Assembly: GCA_904374805.1 (NCBI GenBank)
Contig: CAJFEW010000026.1
Coordinates: 1 to 64,000 of the forward strand
Source of the DNA: an uncultured Neglectibacter sp.
Lineage (GTDB): Bacteria > Bacillota > Clostridia > Oscillospirales > Acutalibacteraceae
Direction: 5' to 3'
Length of the DNA: 64,000 nucleotides
In this document: positions 1 to 8,438 of the stretch, piece by piece
How positions within the stretch are numbered: the stretch's first letter is position 1
How the letters are laid out: every line of letters starts with the position of its first letter
Translations under genes and position numbers: made by a program
The notes under the pieces: model-generated
What the model saw: the letters and a program-made list of their open reading frames with translations, nothing else
Database searches by the model: none
Told to the model about the DNA's origin: nothing

Positions 1-705
1 CAGGGCGCCGGCGCCCTCGCCCATGACAAAGCCGTTGCGGCGGGCGTCAAAGGGCACGCAGGCGGCAGCCGGGTCCTCGGTGGTGGACAGGGCCTTCATG
101 TTGCTAAAGCCCGCCACCCCAATGGGAATGATGGCCGCTTCCGCGCCGCCGGTGAGCACCGCGTCCAGATAGCCGTGCTTGATGGCCCGGTAGGCCTCGC
201 CAATGGCGTTGTTGCCGGTGGCGCAGGCGGTGACAATGGGGATGGAAGCCCCCTGGAAGTTGTATTTAATGGCGATCAGGCCGCCCGCCATGTTGATAAT
301 CATGCCGGGCACAAAGAAGGGGGACACCCGCCGGGGGCCCTTCTCCATAAGGATTTTCTGCTCCTGGGCAAAGGTGCTCATGCCGCCGATGCCAGAGCCA
401 AAGTAGGTGCCGATGCGCTGGGGCGGCAGGGTGCCTTTGATGCCGCTCTCCTCCACCGCCTGGGTGGCGGCGGCCATGGCGTACTGACAGAACACGTCAT
501 ACTTGCGCAGCTCGGACTTTTCCATGTACTGCAGGGGATCGAAGTCCTTCACCTCGCCGGCCACCTTGACCTTGTAGTCTGCGGTGTCAAAGTGGGTGAT
601 GGGACCAATGCCGCATTTGCCCTGCTTCAAGCTCTCCCAAAAGGTGGGCACGTCGTTGCCCACAGGGGTGACGCACCCCATGCCGGTCACTACTACTCTT
701 CTCAT
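1..705 (-). CDS. fabF: 3-oxoacyl-ACP synthase II (FabF), 3' end outside window
   Basis: Condensing enzyme of fatty-acid elongation: malonyl-ACP is decarboxylated and joined to a growing acyl-ACP in the cytoplasm. About 235 N-terminal codons are present of an expected 410 or so. The protein begins MRRVVVTGMG and carries the nucleophile cysteine in TACATG near residue 161; the two catalytic histidines lie beyond base 1. The ATG overlaps the fabG stop (ATGA), so the two are translationally coupled at the distal end of fabH-fabK-fabD-fabG-fabF. The family is certain; FabF rather than FabB is the usual Firmicutes form. Confidence 0.95.
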   Translation of the reverse strand, partial: MRRVVVTGMGCVTPVGNDVPTFWESLKQGKCGIGPITHFDTADYKVKVAGEVKDFDPLQYMEKSELRKYDVFCQYAMAAATQAVEESGIKGTLPPQRIGTYFGSGIGGMSTFAQEQKILMEKGPRRVSPFFVPGMIINMAGGLIAIKYNFQGASIPIVTACATGNNAIGEAYRAIKHGYLDAVLTGGAEAAIIPIGVAGFSNMKALSTTEDPAAACVPFDARRNGFVMGEGAGAL

Positions 706-1439
706 ATGGCCAGCCCTCCGTCCACGCGAATGGTCTCTCCGGTGATGTAGTCGCTCTCCGGGGAAGCCAGGAACAGGGCCACGTTGGCCACGTCCTCCGG
801 GGTGCCCATCTTCCGCATGGGCACCTGCACCAGCAGGGGGTTGTCCTCCTTGATGTCTTTCGTCATGGCGGTCTCAATAAACCCGGGGGCAATGCAGTTG
901 CAGCACACGCCCCGGCTGCCCAGCTCCTTGGCCACGCTCTTGGAAAGGCCGATCAGCCCCGCCTTGGAAGCGGCGTAGTTCACCTGGCCCACGTTGCCCA
1001 CCAAGCCCGCAATGGAGCTGATGTTGATAATCTTGCCGGAGCGCTTGCGCATAAAGTCCCGGTAGCAGGCCCGGATCATGTGGAACGCGCCCTTCAGGTT
1101 GATGTCCAGCACCATGTCGTAGTCGGCGTCCTTCATGGTGACCATCAGCCCGTCCCGGGTGACCCCGGCGTTGTTCACCAAAATGTCCACCTTGCCCAGG
1201 TCTTTCTTCACTGCGGCCACGGTGTCCTCCACCGCCTGCTCGTCCCGCACATCGCACTCGTAGCAAACCGCTTTGCGGCCCAGGGCCTCAATCTCCCCTT
1301 TGGTCTCCAGGGCAGGCTGTTCCGGCCCCACAAAGATAATGGCCACGTCCGCGCCGTTTTCCGCCAGCTTCAAGGCGATGGCCTTGCCCAATCCTTGGGA
1401 AGCGCCGGTGACCAGCGCGATCTTTCCTTCCAGCTTCAT
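702..1439 (-). CDS. fabG: 3-oxoacyl-ACP reductase FabG
   Basis: NADPH-dependent reduction of 3-oxoacyl-ACP to 3-hydroxyacyl-ACP. The 245-residue short-chain dehydrogenase shows the glycine-rich TGASQGLG near residues 11-18, NNAG near 90, and the Ser/Tyr-x3-Lys set (ISSIAG, then YAASK), and ends in the typical RVDGGLAI tail. It sits between fabD (93-bp gap) and fabF (4-bp overlap), which fixes its role in fatty-acid synthesis, unlike the second FabG-like protein at 4643-5368. The length is normal for the family. Confidence 0.96.
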   Translation of the reverse strand: MKLEGKIALVTGASQGLGKAIALKLAENGADVAIIFVGPEQPALETKGEIEALGRKAVCYECDVRDEQAVEDTVAAVKKDLGKVDILVNNAGVTRDGLMVTMKDADYDMVLDINLKGAFHMIRACYRDFMRKRSGKIINISSIAGLVGNVGQVNYAASKAGLIGLSKSVAKELGSRGVCCNCIAPGFIETAMTKDIKEDNPLLVQVPMRKMGTPEDVANVALFLASPESDYITGETIRVDGGLAI

Positions 1440-1532
1440 TGTTTCACAGACCTCCGTGTTTGGTTTTTCCCAAATATTCTAGAACCGCCGGCAGCGCCTT
1501 GCGGGGCTGCCGCCGGAAACTCTCCTGTCCTG

Positions 1533-2456
1533 TCAGCCCTGGGCCTTCACAGCCTCCACCGCAGCCTGCAGGGTCTCCTGGTCCTGCACGTTCAGCACGG
1601 TAACCCCTTTGAGGGTCTTGCGGATGAGCCCGCACAAGGTCTTGCCCGGGCCGCACTCAATGAAGGTGTCCACCCCCAGCGCATGCAGCCGCTCCACCGT
1701 CTCCTGCCAGCGCACAGGGCTCTTCACCTGGTTTACCAGCAGCTCCTTGGCAGAGGCCTGGGTGTAGGGCTGGGCGTTGTAGTTGGCGTACACCGGCAGC
1801 CGGGGCTCCTGGAGCGCCACGGTCTCCAGCACGGTCCCCAGCTCCTGGCTGGCGCTCTCCATAAAGGGGGAGTGGAACCCGCCGCTGACCGCCAGCAGCT
1901 TGGCCCGGCCACCGGCCTGGGCCACTTTCTCGCAGAACTGCTCGATCTGGGATTTCTCCCCGGCGCACACCAGCTGGCCGGGGCAGTTGTAGTTGACGGG
2001 CCACACCTTTTCAAACCCGGCGCACAGCTCCTCCACCTGTTCGTTGGAGAGCTTCAGCACCGCGGCCATGGCTCCGGGGTTTGCCTCCCCCGCCTTCTGC
2101 ATGGCCCGGCCCCGCTTGCACACAAAGTCAAAGCCCTCTTCCGGCGTGAACACACCGGCAAAGCTCAGGGCGGCAATCTCCCCCAGAGAGAAGCCCGCCA
2201 CACAGTCCGCGTGGACCCCCGCCTCCTCCAGGGCACGGGCCGCGGCCAGGTCCACACAGTAGAGGCAGGGCTGGGTGTTCTCGGTGATGGAGAGCTCCTC
2301 CACCGGAGCGGTGAAGCACTGCTCCCTGGTGCCGGGACGCAGCTGGTCCGCTGTGTCAAACACGGCCTGGGCGGCAGGGCTGGCCTGGCACAGGGACTGG
2401 CCCATGCCGCTGTACTGGGCCCCTTGGCCCGCGAAAACAAAGGCTACTTTACCCAT
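1533..2456 (-). CDS. fabD: Malonyl-CoA:ACP transacylase FabD
   Basis: Transfers malonyl from CoA to acyl carrier protein, supplying the extender unit for FabH and FabF. The 307 residues start MGKVAFVFAGQG (the acyltransferase FxGQG signature) and contain the nucleophile serine in GFSLGE near residue 90 and the catalytic histidine in GGFHSPFM near 200. Most FabD proteins have GHSLGE; Phe in place of His beside the serine is tolerated in Firmicutes. The start overlaps the fabK stop by 13 bp. No acpP gene is present between fabH and fabF, so the carrier protein must be encoded elsewhere. Confidence 0.95.
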   Translation of the reverse strand: MGKVAFVFAGQGAQYSGMGQSLCQASPAAQAVFDTADQLRPGTREQCFTAPVEELSITENTQPCLYCVDLAAARALEEAGVHADCVAGFSLGEIAALSFAGVFTPEEGFDFVCKRGRAMQKAGEANPGAMAAVLKLSNEQVEELCAGFEKVWPVNYNCPGQLVCAGEKSQIEQFCEKVAQAGGRAKLLAVSGGFHSPFMESASQELGTVLETVALQEPRLPVYANYNAQPYTQASAKELLVNQVKSPVRWQETVERLHALGVDTFIECGPGKTLCGLIRKTLKGVTVLNVQDQETLQAAVEAVKAQG

Positions 2457-3388
2457 TTGTCGGCTCCTTTCAGCACTTCCTCCGCCTGCTGGAACATCTC
2501 CTGGATAATCTCCGCCGCGGGCTGCTCTTTATGGATCATGCCGGAAATCTGGCCAGCCAGGAAGTCGCCGGTCTTCTCATCGCCCTCCACAGCGGCCCGG
2601 TACAGGGCGCCCCGGCCCAGCTGCTCCAGCTCCTCGTCGGAGATCTGGCTGTATTCGGCCTTGGCGTAGTCCTTGGCAAACTGGTTCTTGATCTGCCGCA
2701 CCGGATGGCCCAGCCGCTTGCCGGTGACCATGGTGGCGATGTCGTTGGCCTTCAGCACTTTTTTCTTGTAGTTAGGGTGCACGCCGCACTCTTCGGCCAC
2801 CAGGAACCGGGTGCCCACCTGGACGCCCACGGCACCCAGCATAAAGGCCGCCGCAATGCCCCGGCCGTCGCCGATTCCGCCTGCCGCCAACACGGGCAGG
2901 TTGGTGGCGTCCACCACCTGGGGAACCAGCACCATAGTGGTCAAATCTCCCACATGGCCGCCGGACTCGCCGCCCTCGGCGATGATGGCCGCAGCCCCCG
3001 CCTTGGTCACCAGCTTGGCCATGGCCACAGACGCCACCACGGGAATCACCTTGATGCCGGCCTCCAGCCACAGGGGCATATACCGGGAGGGGTTGCCCGC
3101 CCCGGTGGTCACCACAGGCACTTTTTCTTCCGCCACCAGCTGGGCCACTTCCGGCGCGTGGGGGGACATGAGCATAATGTTCACCCCAAAGGGCTTGTCG
3201 GTCAAGCTGCGGGCCAGGTCGATCTGTTTTTTCAGATAGTCCGCGTCCAGGTTCATGGCGGAGATAATCCCCAGGCCGCCCCCGTTGGAAACAGCCGCCG
3301 CCAGCTTGCCGTCGGAGATCCAGGCCATGCCTCCCTGGAAAATGGGGTACTGAATCCCCAAAAGATCGCAGATGGGCGTTTGAATCAT
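2444..3388 (-). CDS. fabK: Enoyl-ACP reductase II (FabK, FMN-dependent)
   Basis: Catalyses the last reduction of each elongation cycle. The 314-residue TIM-barrel flavoprotein belongs to the nitronate monooxygenase/FabK family, not to FabI: it opens MIQTPICDLLGIQYPIFQGGM and carries the FMN phosphate loop AAGGIGDGRG near residues 167-176 and GTRF near 193. Its place inside the fab operon supports FabK rather than a nitronate monooxygenase. Organisms relying only on FabK are insensitive to triclosan; whether a FabI exists elsewhere cannot be seen here. Confidence 0.94.
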   Translation of the reverse strand: MIQTPICDLLGIQYPIFQGGMAWISDGKLAAAVSNGGGLGIISAMNLDADYLKKQIDLARSLTDKPFGVNIMLMSPHAPEVAQLVAEEKVPVVTTGAGNPSRYMPLWLEAGIKVIPVVASVAMAKLVTKAGAAAIIAEGGESGGHVGDLTTMVLVPQVVDATNLPVLAAGGIGDGRGIAAAFMLGAVGVQVGTRFLVAEECGVHPNYKKKVLKANDIATMVTGKRLGHPVRQIKNQFAKDYAKAEYSQISDEELEQLGRGALYRAAVEGDEKTGDFLAGQISGMIHKEQPAAEIIQEMFQQAEEVLKGADKWVK

Positions 3389-3617
3389 AGGACTTCCATC
3401 CTTTCTTACAGTTTCAAGTGTCTATCTCCAGCGGGAAGGTCCCGCCTGTTTCTTACCCATGCCGCCCCAGCCCTTGGCAGGTGTGTGCCAAGGCTCCGCC
3501 CCCTTTCCCCAGCGGGGGAGAGGCGGGAGATTTTCCGGTTTGGACGGCGTTCTTCCGTCAACATGGAGGCCCTTCGCGTCTCGAAGGAAACCTCGGGTTC
3601 GCTGGGAAATGGAAAAA

Positions 3618-4522
3618 TTACCAGCGGATTACGCAAGCCGCCGTGGAGAGCCCGCCTCCGAAGGCGGTGAGCACCACATAGTCCCCGGGCTGCAGCAGCC
3701 CCTGGCGGTTGGCCTCGTCCAACAGAATGGGCTCGCTGGCCGAAGAGGTGTTGCCGTACCGGTCGATATTGATGAGAAACTTCTCCGGGGCAATCTCCGG
3801 CAGCCGCCGGCGGGCCTCGTTGATGATCCGGTAGTTGGCCTGGTGGGGAATCACGGCCTTCACCTGCTCTCCTGTAATGCCGGCCTCCTCCATCACCTGG
3901 CGCACATCCCGCACCATGGAGGTAACGGCGAATTTATAGGTCTCCTGGCCCTGCATATTCACCACGTTTTTCTTCAGCGGGTTCTCGTAGAAGGGGGAGT
4001 TGTCCCACTTGGTGGGAATGGAGATCCTTCCCCCAACACGGCGGCGCCCGCCCCGTCTCCGAAGATGACGCAGGTGCTCCGGTCGGCCCAGTCGATCAGG
4101 CCGCTCATGCGCTCGGAACTGACCACCAGCACCTTCTTCACCCGGCCCCGGGCAAAGAACCCGTCCGCCACATCCAGGGCAAAGAGAAATCCCGGGCAGG
4201 CAACGTTCATGTCAAAACAGGGGCAGGTTGCCCCCAGGCGGTTCTGCACCATGCCCGCCAAACCGGGAGAGATGGTGTCCGCGCTGATGGAGGCGCCAAT
4301 AATCAGGTCCAGCTCTTCCGGCTTTACCCCGGCGTCTTCCAAAGCGCGCTGGGCCGCCGCCACACCCATGTCTGTGGCGGTCTCTGTGGTGCAGACGCGG
4401 CGCTCCTTCACGCCCACCCGTTTTGTGATCCACTCGTCCGAGGTCTCTACCATGTGGGAAAGGTCGTCGTTGGTGACAATCTTTTCCGGCGCAAAGCTGC
4501 CCGTGCCCCTTGTTTTTTCCAC
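3618..4522 (-). pseudogene. fabH: 3-oxoacyl-ACP synthase III (FabH), frame disrupted by internal deletion
   Basis: FabH starts fatty-acid synthesis by condensing acetyl-CoA with malonyl-ACP. The 5' part (GTG at 4522, preceded by GGGGAA) encodes SDEWI, the catalytic cysteine in MNVACPGF near residue 109, and FGDGAGAAVL. The 3' part, in another frame, encodes GQETYKFAV, the catalytic His in PHQAN, GNTSSAS and the AFGGG tail. The frames meet near 4030-4040, where about 20 residues expected between AAVL and IPTKW are missing, so an out-of-frame deletion of roughly 55-60 bp fits better than a single miscalled base. Either a true loss compensated by another FabH, or a sequence error. Confidence 0.85.
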
Positions 4523-4586
4523 AGCATTTCCCCGCGTTCCCCTGCCGGTGGTTCCGGCAGGTTCTCCCGGTATGCTTAACCTCTTT

Positions 4587-4615
4587 ATTTTATAAGAAAA
4601 GGGCCGATTTGTCAA
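4587..4615 (-). promoter_or_regulatory. Sigma-A type promoter of the fab operon
   Basis: On the minus strand a TTGACA -35 box (4610-4615) is followed by a 17-bp spacer and TAAAAT (4587-4592), about 65 bp upstream of the fabH start. A perfect 10-bp palindrome, GTCAATTGAC (4611-4620), overlaps the -35 box and could be an operator. It does not match the FapR consensus. Confidence 0.75.
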
Positions 4616-4642
4616 TTGACTGCCCATCCGCCCTCTCGCCCT

Positions 4643-5368
4643 CTACAAAACCAGGCCTCCATTGACGCCCAGCACCTGTCCGGTGATAAATGTCTCCTCC
4701 AGTAAAAACCCCACGGCCCGGGCGGTCTCCTCCGGGGTACCCACCCGGCCTAAGGGAGTCTCCTCCTCCAGGGCCCCCAGGTCCTCCCGGGACAGGTCCC
4801 CGTTCATGGGGGTGTCGATGACCCCCGGGGCCACGCAGTTGACCCGAATGCCCGAGGGCCCCTCCTCCTGGGCCAAAGCCTTGGTCAGGCCGATGACCCC
4901 CGCCTTGGCCGCAGAGTAGGCCGCCTCACAGGAGGCGCCCACCTGGCCCCACATGGAGCTCACGTTCACAATGCTGCCCCGCTTCCGGCGGATCATGGGA
5001 GGCAGGGCCCGGCGGCAGCACAGAAACACGCTGGTCAAATCCCCGTCCAGCACCCCGTGCCACTCCTCCAAGGTCATGTCCGTAAACAGGCCCTTCCAGG
5101 CCACCCCTGCGTTGTTCACCAGCCCCTCTACAAAGCCCCAGTCCTTCTCCACTTGGGCGAACAGGGCCTCCACCTGGGACTCCTCCCGCAGGTCCGCCCG
5201 GTAGGCCTTGGCAGCGCCTCCCCTGCGGCAGATGTCCGCCTCCAAAGCCTGGGCCGCCTCTTGGTTTTGAAAATAGTGCAGAGCCACCTGCCAGCCCCTC
5301 TGGGCCAGCTCCCGGGCAATGGCCTGGCCAATGCCCCCCGAGGCCCCGGTCACCAGTGCCGTCCTCAC
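4643..5368 (-). CDS. FabG-like short-chain dehydrogenase
   Basis: A 241-residue SDR oxidoreductase with TGASGGIG near residues 7-14, NNAG near 90, the catalytic serine in VSSMWG, and YSAAK, ending in GQVLGVNGGLVL. It is related to FabG, but the true fabG lies in the fab operon, so the substrate is unknown; 3-oxoacyl-thioester reduction is possible. The start is GTG at 5368, overlapping the rsmE stop (GTGA), so the two genes are coupled. It lies upstream of the fabH promoter and is transcribed from the rsmE promoter. Confidence 0.85.
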   Translation of the reverse strand: MRTALVTGASGGIGQAIARELAQRGWQVALHYFQNQEAAQALEADICRRGGAAKAYRADLREESQVEALFAQVEKDWGFVEGLVNNAGVAWKGLFTDMTLEEWHGVLDGDLTSVFLCCRRALPPMIRRKRGSIVNVSSMWGQVGASCEAAYSAAKAGVIGLTKALAQEEGPSGIRVNCVAPGVIDTPMNGDLSREDLGALEEETPLGRVGTPEETARAVGFLLEETFITGQVLGVNGGLVL

Positions 5369-6138
5369 AGGGTATTCCCTCCTTTCGCCCCTTCCCCACT
5401 GTCCGAGCCGGGAAGTTCCATGTCCCCCCGGGCGAAAAACACCGCGGCCAAAGCCGCCAAGGGCGCCGTTTCCGTCCGGAGGATCCGGGGGCCTAAGGAG
5501 AGCACCCTGCCCCCCAGGGAACGGGCCAGCTCCGCCTCTTCAGGGGCAAAGCCCCCTTCGGGTCCCACAAAGAGAAACAGCCGTTTTCCGGCGGCAGCCA
5601 GGGCCTTTTGCAGGCTCTCCTGTCCCCGCTCGTAAAAGAAGAGGATCTCCCCCTCCTGGGCGGCGGCTTGCAGGGCCTGCTTCAGAGGGCGCGCTTCCCC
5701 CACCGGGGGAATGATGCCCCGGCCGCTTTGCATGGCGGCCTCTCGGGCGATTTTCTGCAGCCGAAGCCGCTTTTTCTCCGCCGCCTTTCGGTCCCACTTG
5801 GCCACGCAGCGGGCGCTCTCCACCGGCCAAATCGCCGCCGCACCCAGCTCCACCGCCTTTTGGGTCACCGTGTCCAATTTGTCCCCCTTGGGCAGGCACT
5901 GGCACACGGTCACCTGGGTGGCGGGTTCCCCCCGGCTGGGGACGCCCGCCTCCACCTGCACCCAGGCCCCCTCCTCCTGACAGGAGGAAATCACCCCCGG
6001 GTAGTCCCGGCCGGCCCCGTCGCACAGGGTCACCGTCTCCCCGGGACGCATCCGCAGGGATCGGACCATGTGCCGGCCGTCCTCCCCGCCTACAAACACC
6101 ATGCCTTCCCGGATGTCTTCCACAAAAAATCTGGGCAT
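5365..6138 (-). CDS. rsmE: 16S rRNA (uracil-1498-N3)-methyltransferase RsmE
   Basis: Methylates N3 of U1498 in helix 44 of 16S rRNA using S-adenosylmethionine. The 257-residue protein has the N-terminal PUA-like domain (MPRFFVED...) and the C-terminal SPOUT domain with the knot motifs FVGPEGGF near residue 190 and LGPRILRTETA near 215. The length is normal. It has its own strong promoter directly upstream and is coupled to the downstream SDR gene. In many Firmicutes it follows prmA; here no prmA is adjacent. Confidence 0.95.
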   Translation of the reverse strand: MPRFFVEDIREGMVFVGGEDGRHMVRSLRMRPGETVTLCDGAGRDYPGVISSCQEEGAWVQVEAGVPSRGEPATQVTVCQCLPKGDKLDTVTQKAVELGAAAIWPVESARCVAKWDRKAAEKKRLRLQKIAREAAMQSGRGIIPPVGEARPLKQALQAAAQEGEILFFYERGQESLQKALAAAGKRLFLFVGPEGGFAPEEAELARSLGGRVLSLGPRILRTETAPLAALAAVFFARGDMELPGSDSGEGAKGGNTL

Positions 6139-6170
6139 TGCAGCGCCTCCCCTTTCGGTTCTCTGCTATG

Positions 6171-6199
6171 ATTCTAGGGGGGAAGGGGCGGTTTGTCAA
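6171..6199 (-). promoter_or_regulatory. Promoter of rsmE-SDR
   Basis: Minus-strand TTGACA (6194-6199), a 17-bp spacer and TAGAAT (6171-6176), ending about 33 bp upstream of the rsmE ATG. It is divergent from the lipoprotein gene that starts at 6301. Confidence 0.75.
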
Positions 6200-6222
6200 C
6201 GGGTTTCCCCTTTCTTCCCACT

Positions 6223-6257
6223 TTGTTGATGATTTTTTTCTGGATCTATGCTATACT
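6223..6257 (+). promoter_or_regulatory. Possible promoter of the lipoprotein and two-component genes
   Basis: Plus-strand TTGTTG (6223-6228), 18 bp, TATGCT (6247-6252); TATACT (6252-6257) is an alternative -10 but with a poor spacer. The AT-rich block stands out between two GC-rich genes. Confidence 0.4.
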
Positions 6258-6300
6258 ATTTTTATCTGTAGGCTTGCGATCGCCCAGGAGGTGACCACCT

Positions 6301-7671
6301 TTGAAACGTCCCGCTCTCTCCCGCCTTGCGGGAATGCTGGCCAGCGCCCTGCTGTGCCTGCTGCTGCCCGGCTGTTCTTTCTCCGGGCTGCAGGCTCAAA
6401 ACCTGATGTCCCCGCCCCGGGCCAGCCTGGATCAGCAGGGCATCTACGAACTGCTCCAGGAGGACCGCCAGGAGCTGAACTTTGTCTATCCCAAGCGGGG
6501 CGAGCACCGGTCCGCCATCATCATGCAGGACTGGACCGGGGATGGGGTGGACGACGCGGTGGGTTTTGTGGCCGATGAAAGCGGCGCCGAGGCCTATTTC
6601 CTGGAAAAAAGGGAGGGACAGTGGCGCTGCGCCGCCTCCTTTGTCAATACCGCCAGCCAGGTGGACCTGGTCTGCTTTGGGGACGTAAACGGGGACGGCT
6701 GTCAGGACGTGCTCATCGGTTGGGGCAGCACGGCGGGCACCACCGGCCGCACCGCCACCGTGGCAGCCTATTTGTACCAAGAGGGCGCCGTTTCTGAGTT
6801 CTCTCTGGGCACCTACGGAGAAATGACCCTCACCGATTTCGATCAGGACGGGGTCTGCGAGGTCTTCACGGTGGACAAGTACATCGCCGCCGAGGAGGAG
6901 GGAGGAGAACCTCTGCCGGCGCTGGCTCACGTGTTCTCCTGGGAGGAAAACGCCCCCCGGGAGGTGTACACCGCCAACGCGGACAACTCCATCACCAGCT
7001 ACACCTCCATTTTGTTCGGCAATCTCTCCCGAGGCCTGCAGGGTGTGGTGCTGGACGGCGCCAAAGCCGACGGCAGCATGACCACCCAGGTATTTTACGT
7101 GGAGGACGGCCTGCTGAAAAACGGGCCTCCCGGCGTCAATGCGGAGACCTACCAGAATCCCTTCGCCCGGCCCTCTGCGGCCACCTTTGCCTCCCAGGAC
7201 ATCAACGGCGACCAGGTGGTGGAAATCCCCGTGGTCACCCAGCTGCCCTGCATTCCGGAGGGCGCCACCTTAGATTCCACCAGCTTTTCCGTGGAGTGGA
7301 GCGTCTTTCAGGCGCCTGGAACGTACCGCAATGTGCTGACCACCTTGGTGAACCTGGGGGAAAATTACTGGTTCCGGCTTCCCCGGCAGCTGGTAGGCCG
7401 GATTTCCACCTCCAACGATACGGAGAAGCGCACCGTGACCTACACCCAGGTGGTCTCTGGGGAGGACGGCTCCCAGCTGCTGGGCACGCCCCTTTTCTCC
7501 ATTCGGGTGTTCACCCGCTCCGCGTGGGACAGCCGGGGGGAAACCAGCGGTTATCAGCTGCTGGCCCAGCGGGGGGACCTGGTCTACGGCATACAGACGC
7601 TCACCCAGGACGAGGCCTATGAGTCCGCCCTGGCGCAGATACAAGAAACCTTTACGCTGATCGGCGAATAG
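6301..7671 (+). CDS. FG-GAP/VCBS-repeat lipoprotein
   Basis: A 456-residue secreted lipoprotein of unknown function. It begins with a basic n-region, a hydrophobic core and a lipobox LLPGC with the acylated cysteine near residue 25. The mature part has at least four Asp-rich calcium-binding-type loops (DWTGDGVDD, GDVNGDGCQD, DFDQDGVCE, DINGDQVVE), typical of FG-GAP blades, so an extracellular beta-propeller is likely. The start is TTG at 6301 behind an AGGAGGTGA ribosome site. It is followed 60 bp later by a response regulator and then a kinase, so it may be the target or a sensory partner of that system. Confidence 0.8.
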   Translation: MKRPALSRLAGMLASALLCLLLPGCSFSGLQAQNLMSPPRASLDQQGIYELLQEDRQELNFVYPKRGEHRSAIIMQDWTGDGVDDAVGFVADESGAEAYFLEKREGQWRCAASFVNTASQVDLVCFGDVNGDGCQDVLIGWGSTAGTTGRTATVAAYLYQEGAVSEFSLGTYGEMTLTDFDQDGVCEVFTVDKYIAAEEEGGEPLPALAHVFSWEENAPREVYTANADNSITSYTSILFGNLSRGLQGVVLDGAKADGSMTTQVFYVEDGLLKNGPPGVNAETYQNPFARPSAATFASQDINGDQVVEIPVVTQLPCIPEGATLDSTSFSVEWSVFQAPGTYRNVLTTLVNLGENYWFRLPRQLVGRISTSNDTEKRTVTYTQVVSGEDGSQLLGTPLFSIRVFTRSAWDSRGETSGYQLLAQRGDLVYGIQTLTQDEAYESALAQIQETFTLIGE

Positions 7672-7733
7672 ATTTTCCAGCGCGGCCCTGAGAAACCGGG
7701 GCCCGCATCCAGAAGGAAAGGGGAAGGTTTTTG

Positions 7734-8438
7734 ATGAAAAAAATCCTAGTTGCCGAGGATGAACAGAACATTCGGGAATTTGTGGTCATCAACCTGGAAC
7801 GGGCCGGCTACCAGGCGGTGGAGGCCGAAACCGGCGACCAGGCCCTGGAACTCTACCAGCGGGAACAGGGAGATTTTGACGTGGCTGTGCTGGACATTAT
7901 GATGCCCGGCGAACACGACGGCTTGGCCGTATGCAAAGAGCTGCGCCGGCAAAACCCCTCCCTGGGCATCATTCTGCTTTCCGCCCGCACCCAGGAAATG
8001 GACAAGGTCAGCGGCCTGATGATGGGCGCCGACGACTATGTGACCAAGCCCTTTTCCCCTTCGGAACTGGTGGCCCGGGTGGACGCGGTCTACCGCCGGG
8101 TGGCTCTGGCCCATCAGCGCCAGGACGGGGCCCTGCGGGACGAGCTGGTGTCCGGGGAGTTCTGCCTGAACCTGCGCAACCGCTCCTTCCTGAAGGGGAA
8201 ACGCCCCATCGAACTGACCCAGGTGGAATTTCAAATTATGGAGTACTTCTTCTCCAATCCCGGCGTGGCCTTGGCCCGAGGGGACATTCTCAAGCACGTG
8301 TGGGGCGCCAGCTATGTGGGTGAGGAAAAAATTGTGGATGTGAACATCCGCCGCCTGCGCATGAAGGTGGAAGAGGAGCCCTCCAACCCCCGCCACATTG
8401 TCACCGTCTGGGGACTCGGCTACCGCTGGGACGCCTAA
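7734..8438 (+). CDS. OmpR/PhoB-family response regulator
   Basis: A 234-residue two-component regulator. The receiver domain has the acidic pair (AEDEQ), the phospho-acceptor Asp near residue 54 (VLDIMMPG) and the conserved lysine near 105 (YVTKPF). The C-terminal winged helix ends VTVWGLGYRW, as in OmpR/PhoB proteins. ATG at 7734 follows AAGGGGAAGG; a TTG one codon earlier is less likely. The partner kinase lies 773 bp downstream, separated by a repeat mosaic where a few bases would be expected. The regulated genes are unknown. Confidence 0.93.
   Translation: MKKILVAEDEQNIREFVVINLERAGYQAVEAETGDQALELYQREQGDFDVAVLDIMMPGEHDGLAVCKELRRQNPSLGIILLSARTQEMDKVSGLMMGADDYVTKPFSPSELVARVDAVYRRVALAHQRQDGALRDELVSGEFCLNLRNRSFLKGKRPIELTQVEFQIMEYFFSNPGVALARGDILKHVWGASYVGEEKIVDVNIRRLRMKVEEEPSNPRHIVTVWGLGYRWDA

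Noticed and set aside
3389..3617. acpP between fabH and fabK
   Set aside because: No DSL phosphopantetheine motif or suitable reading frame in any frame of this gap.
3974..4040. Programmed frameshift in fabH
   Set aside because: A GGGGG run is present, but about 20 conserved residues are also missing, so recoding alone would not restore FabH.
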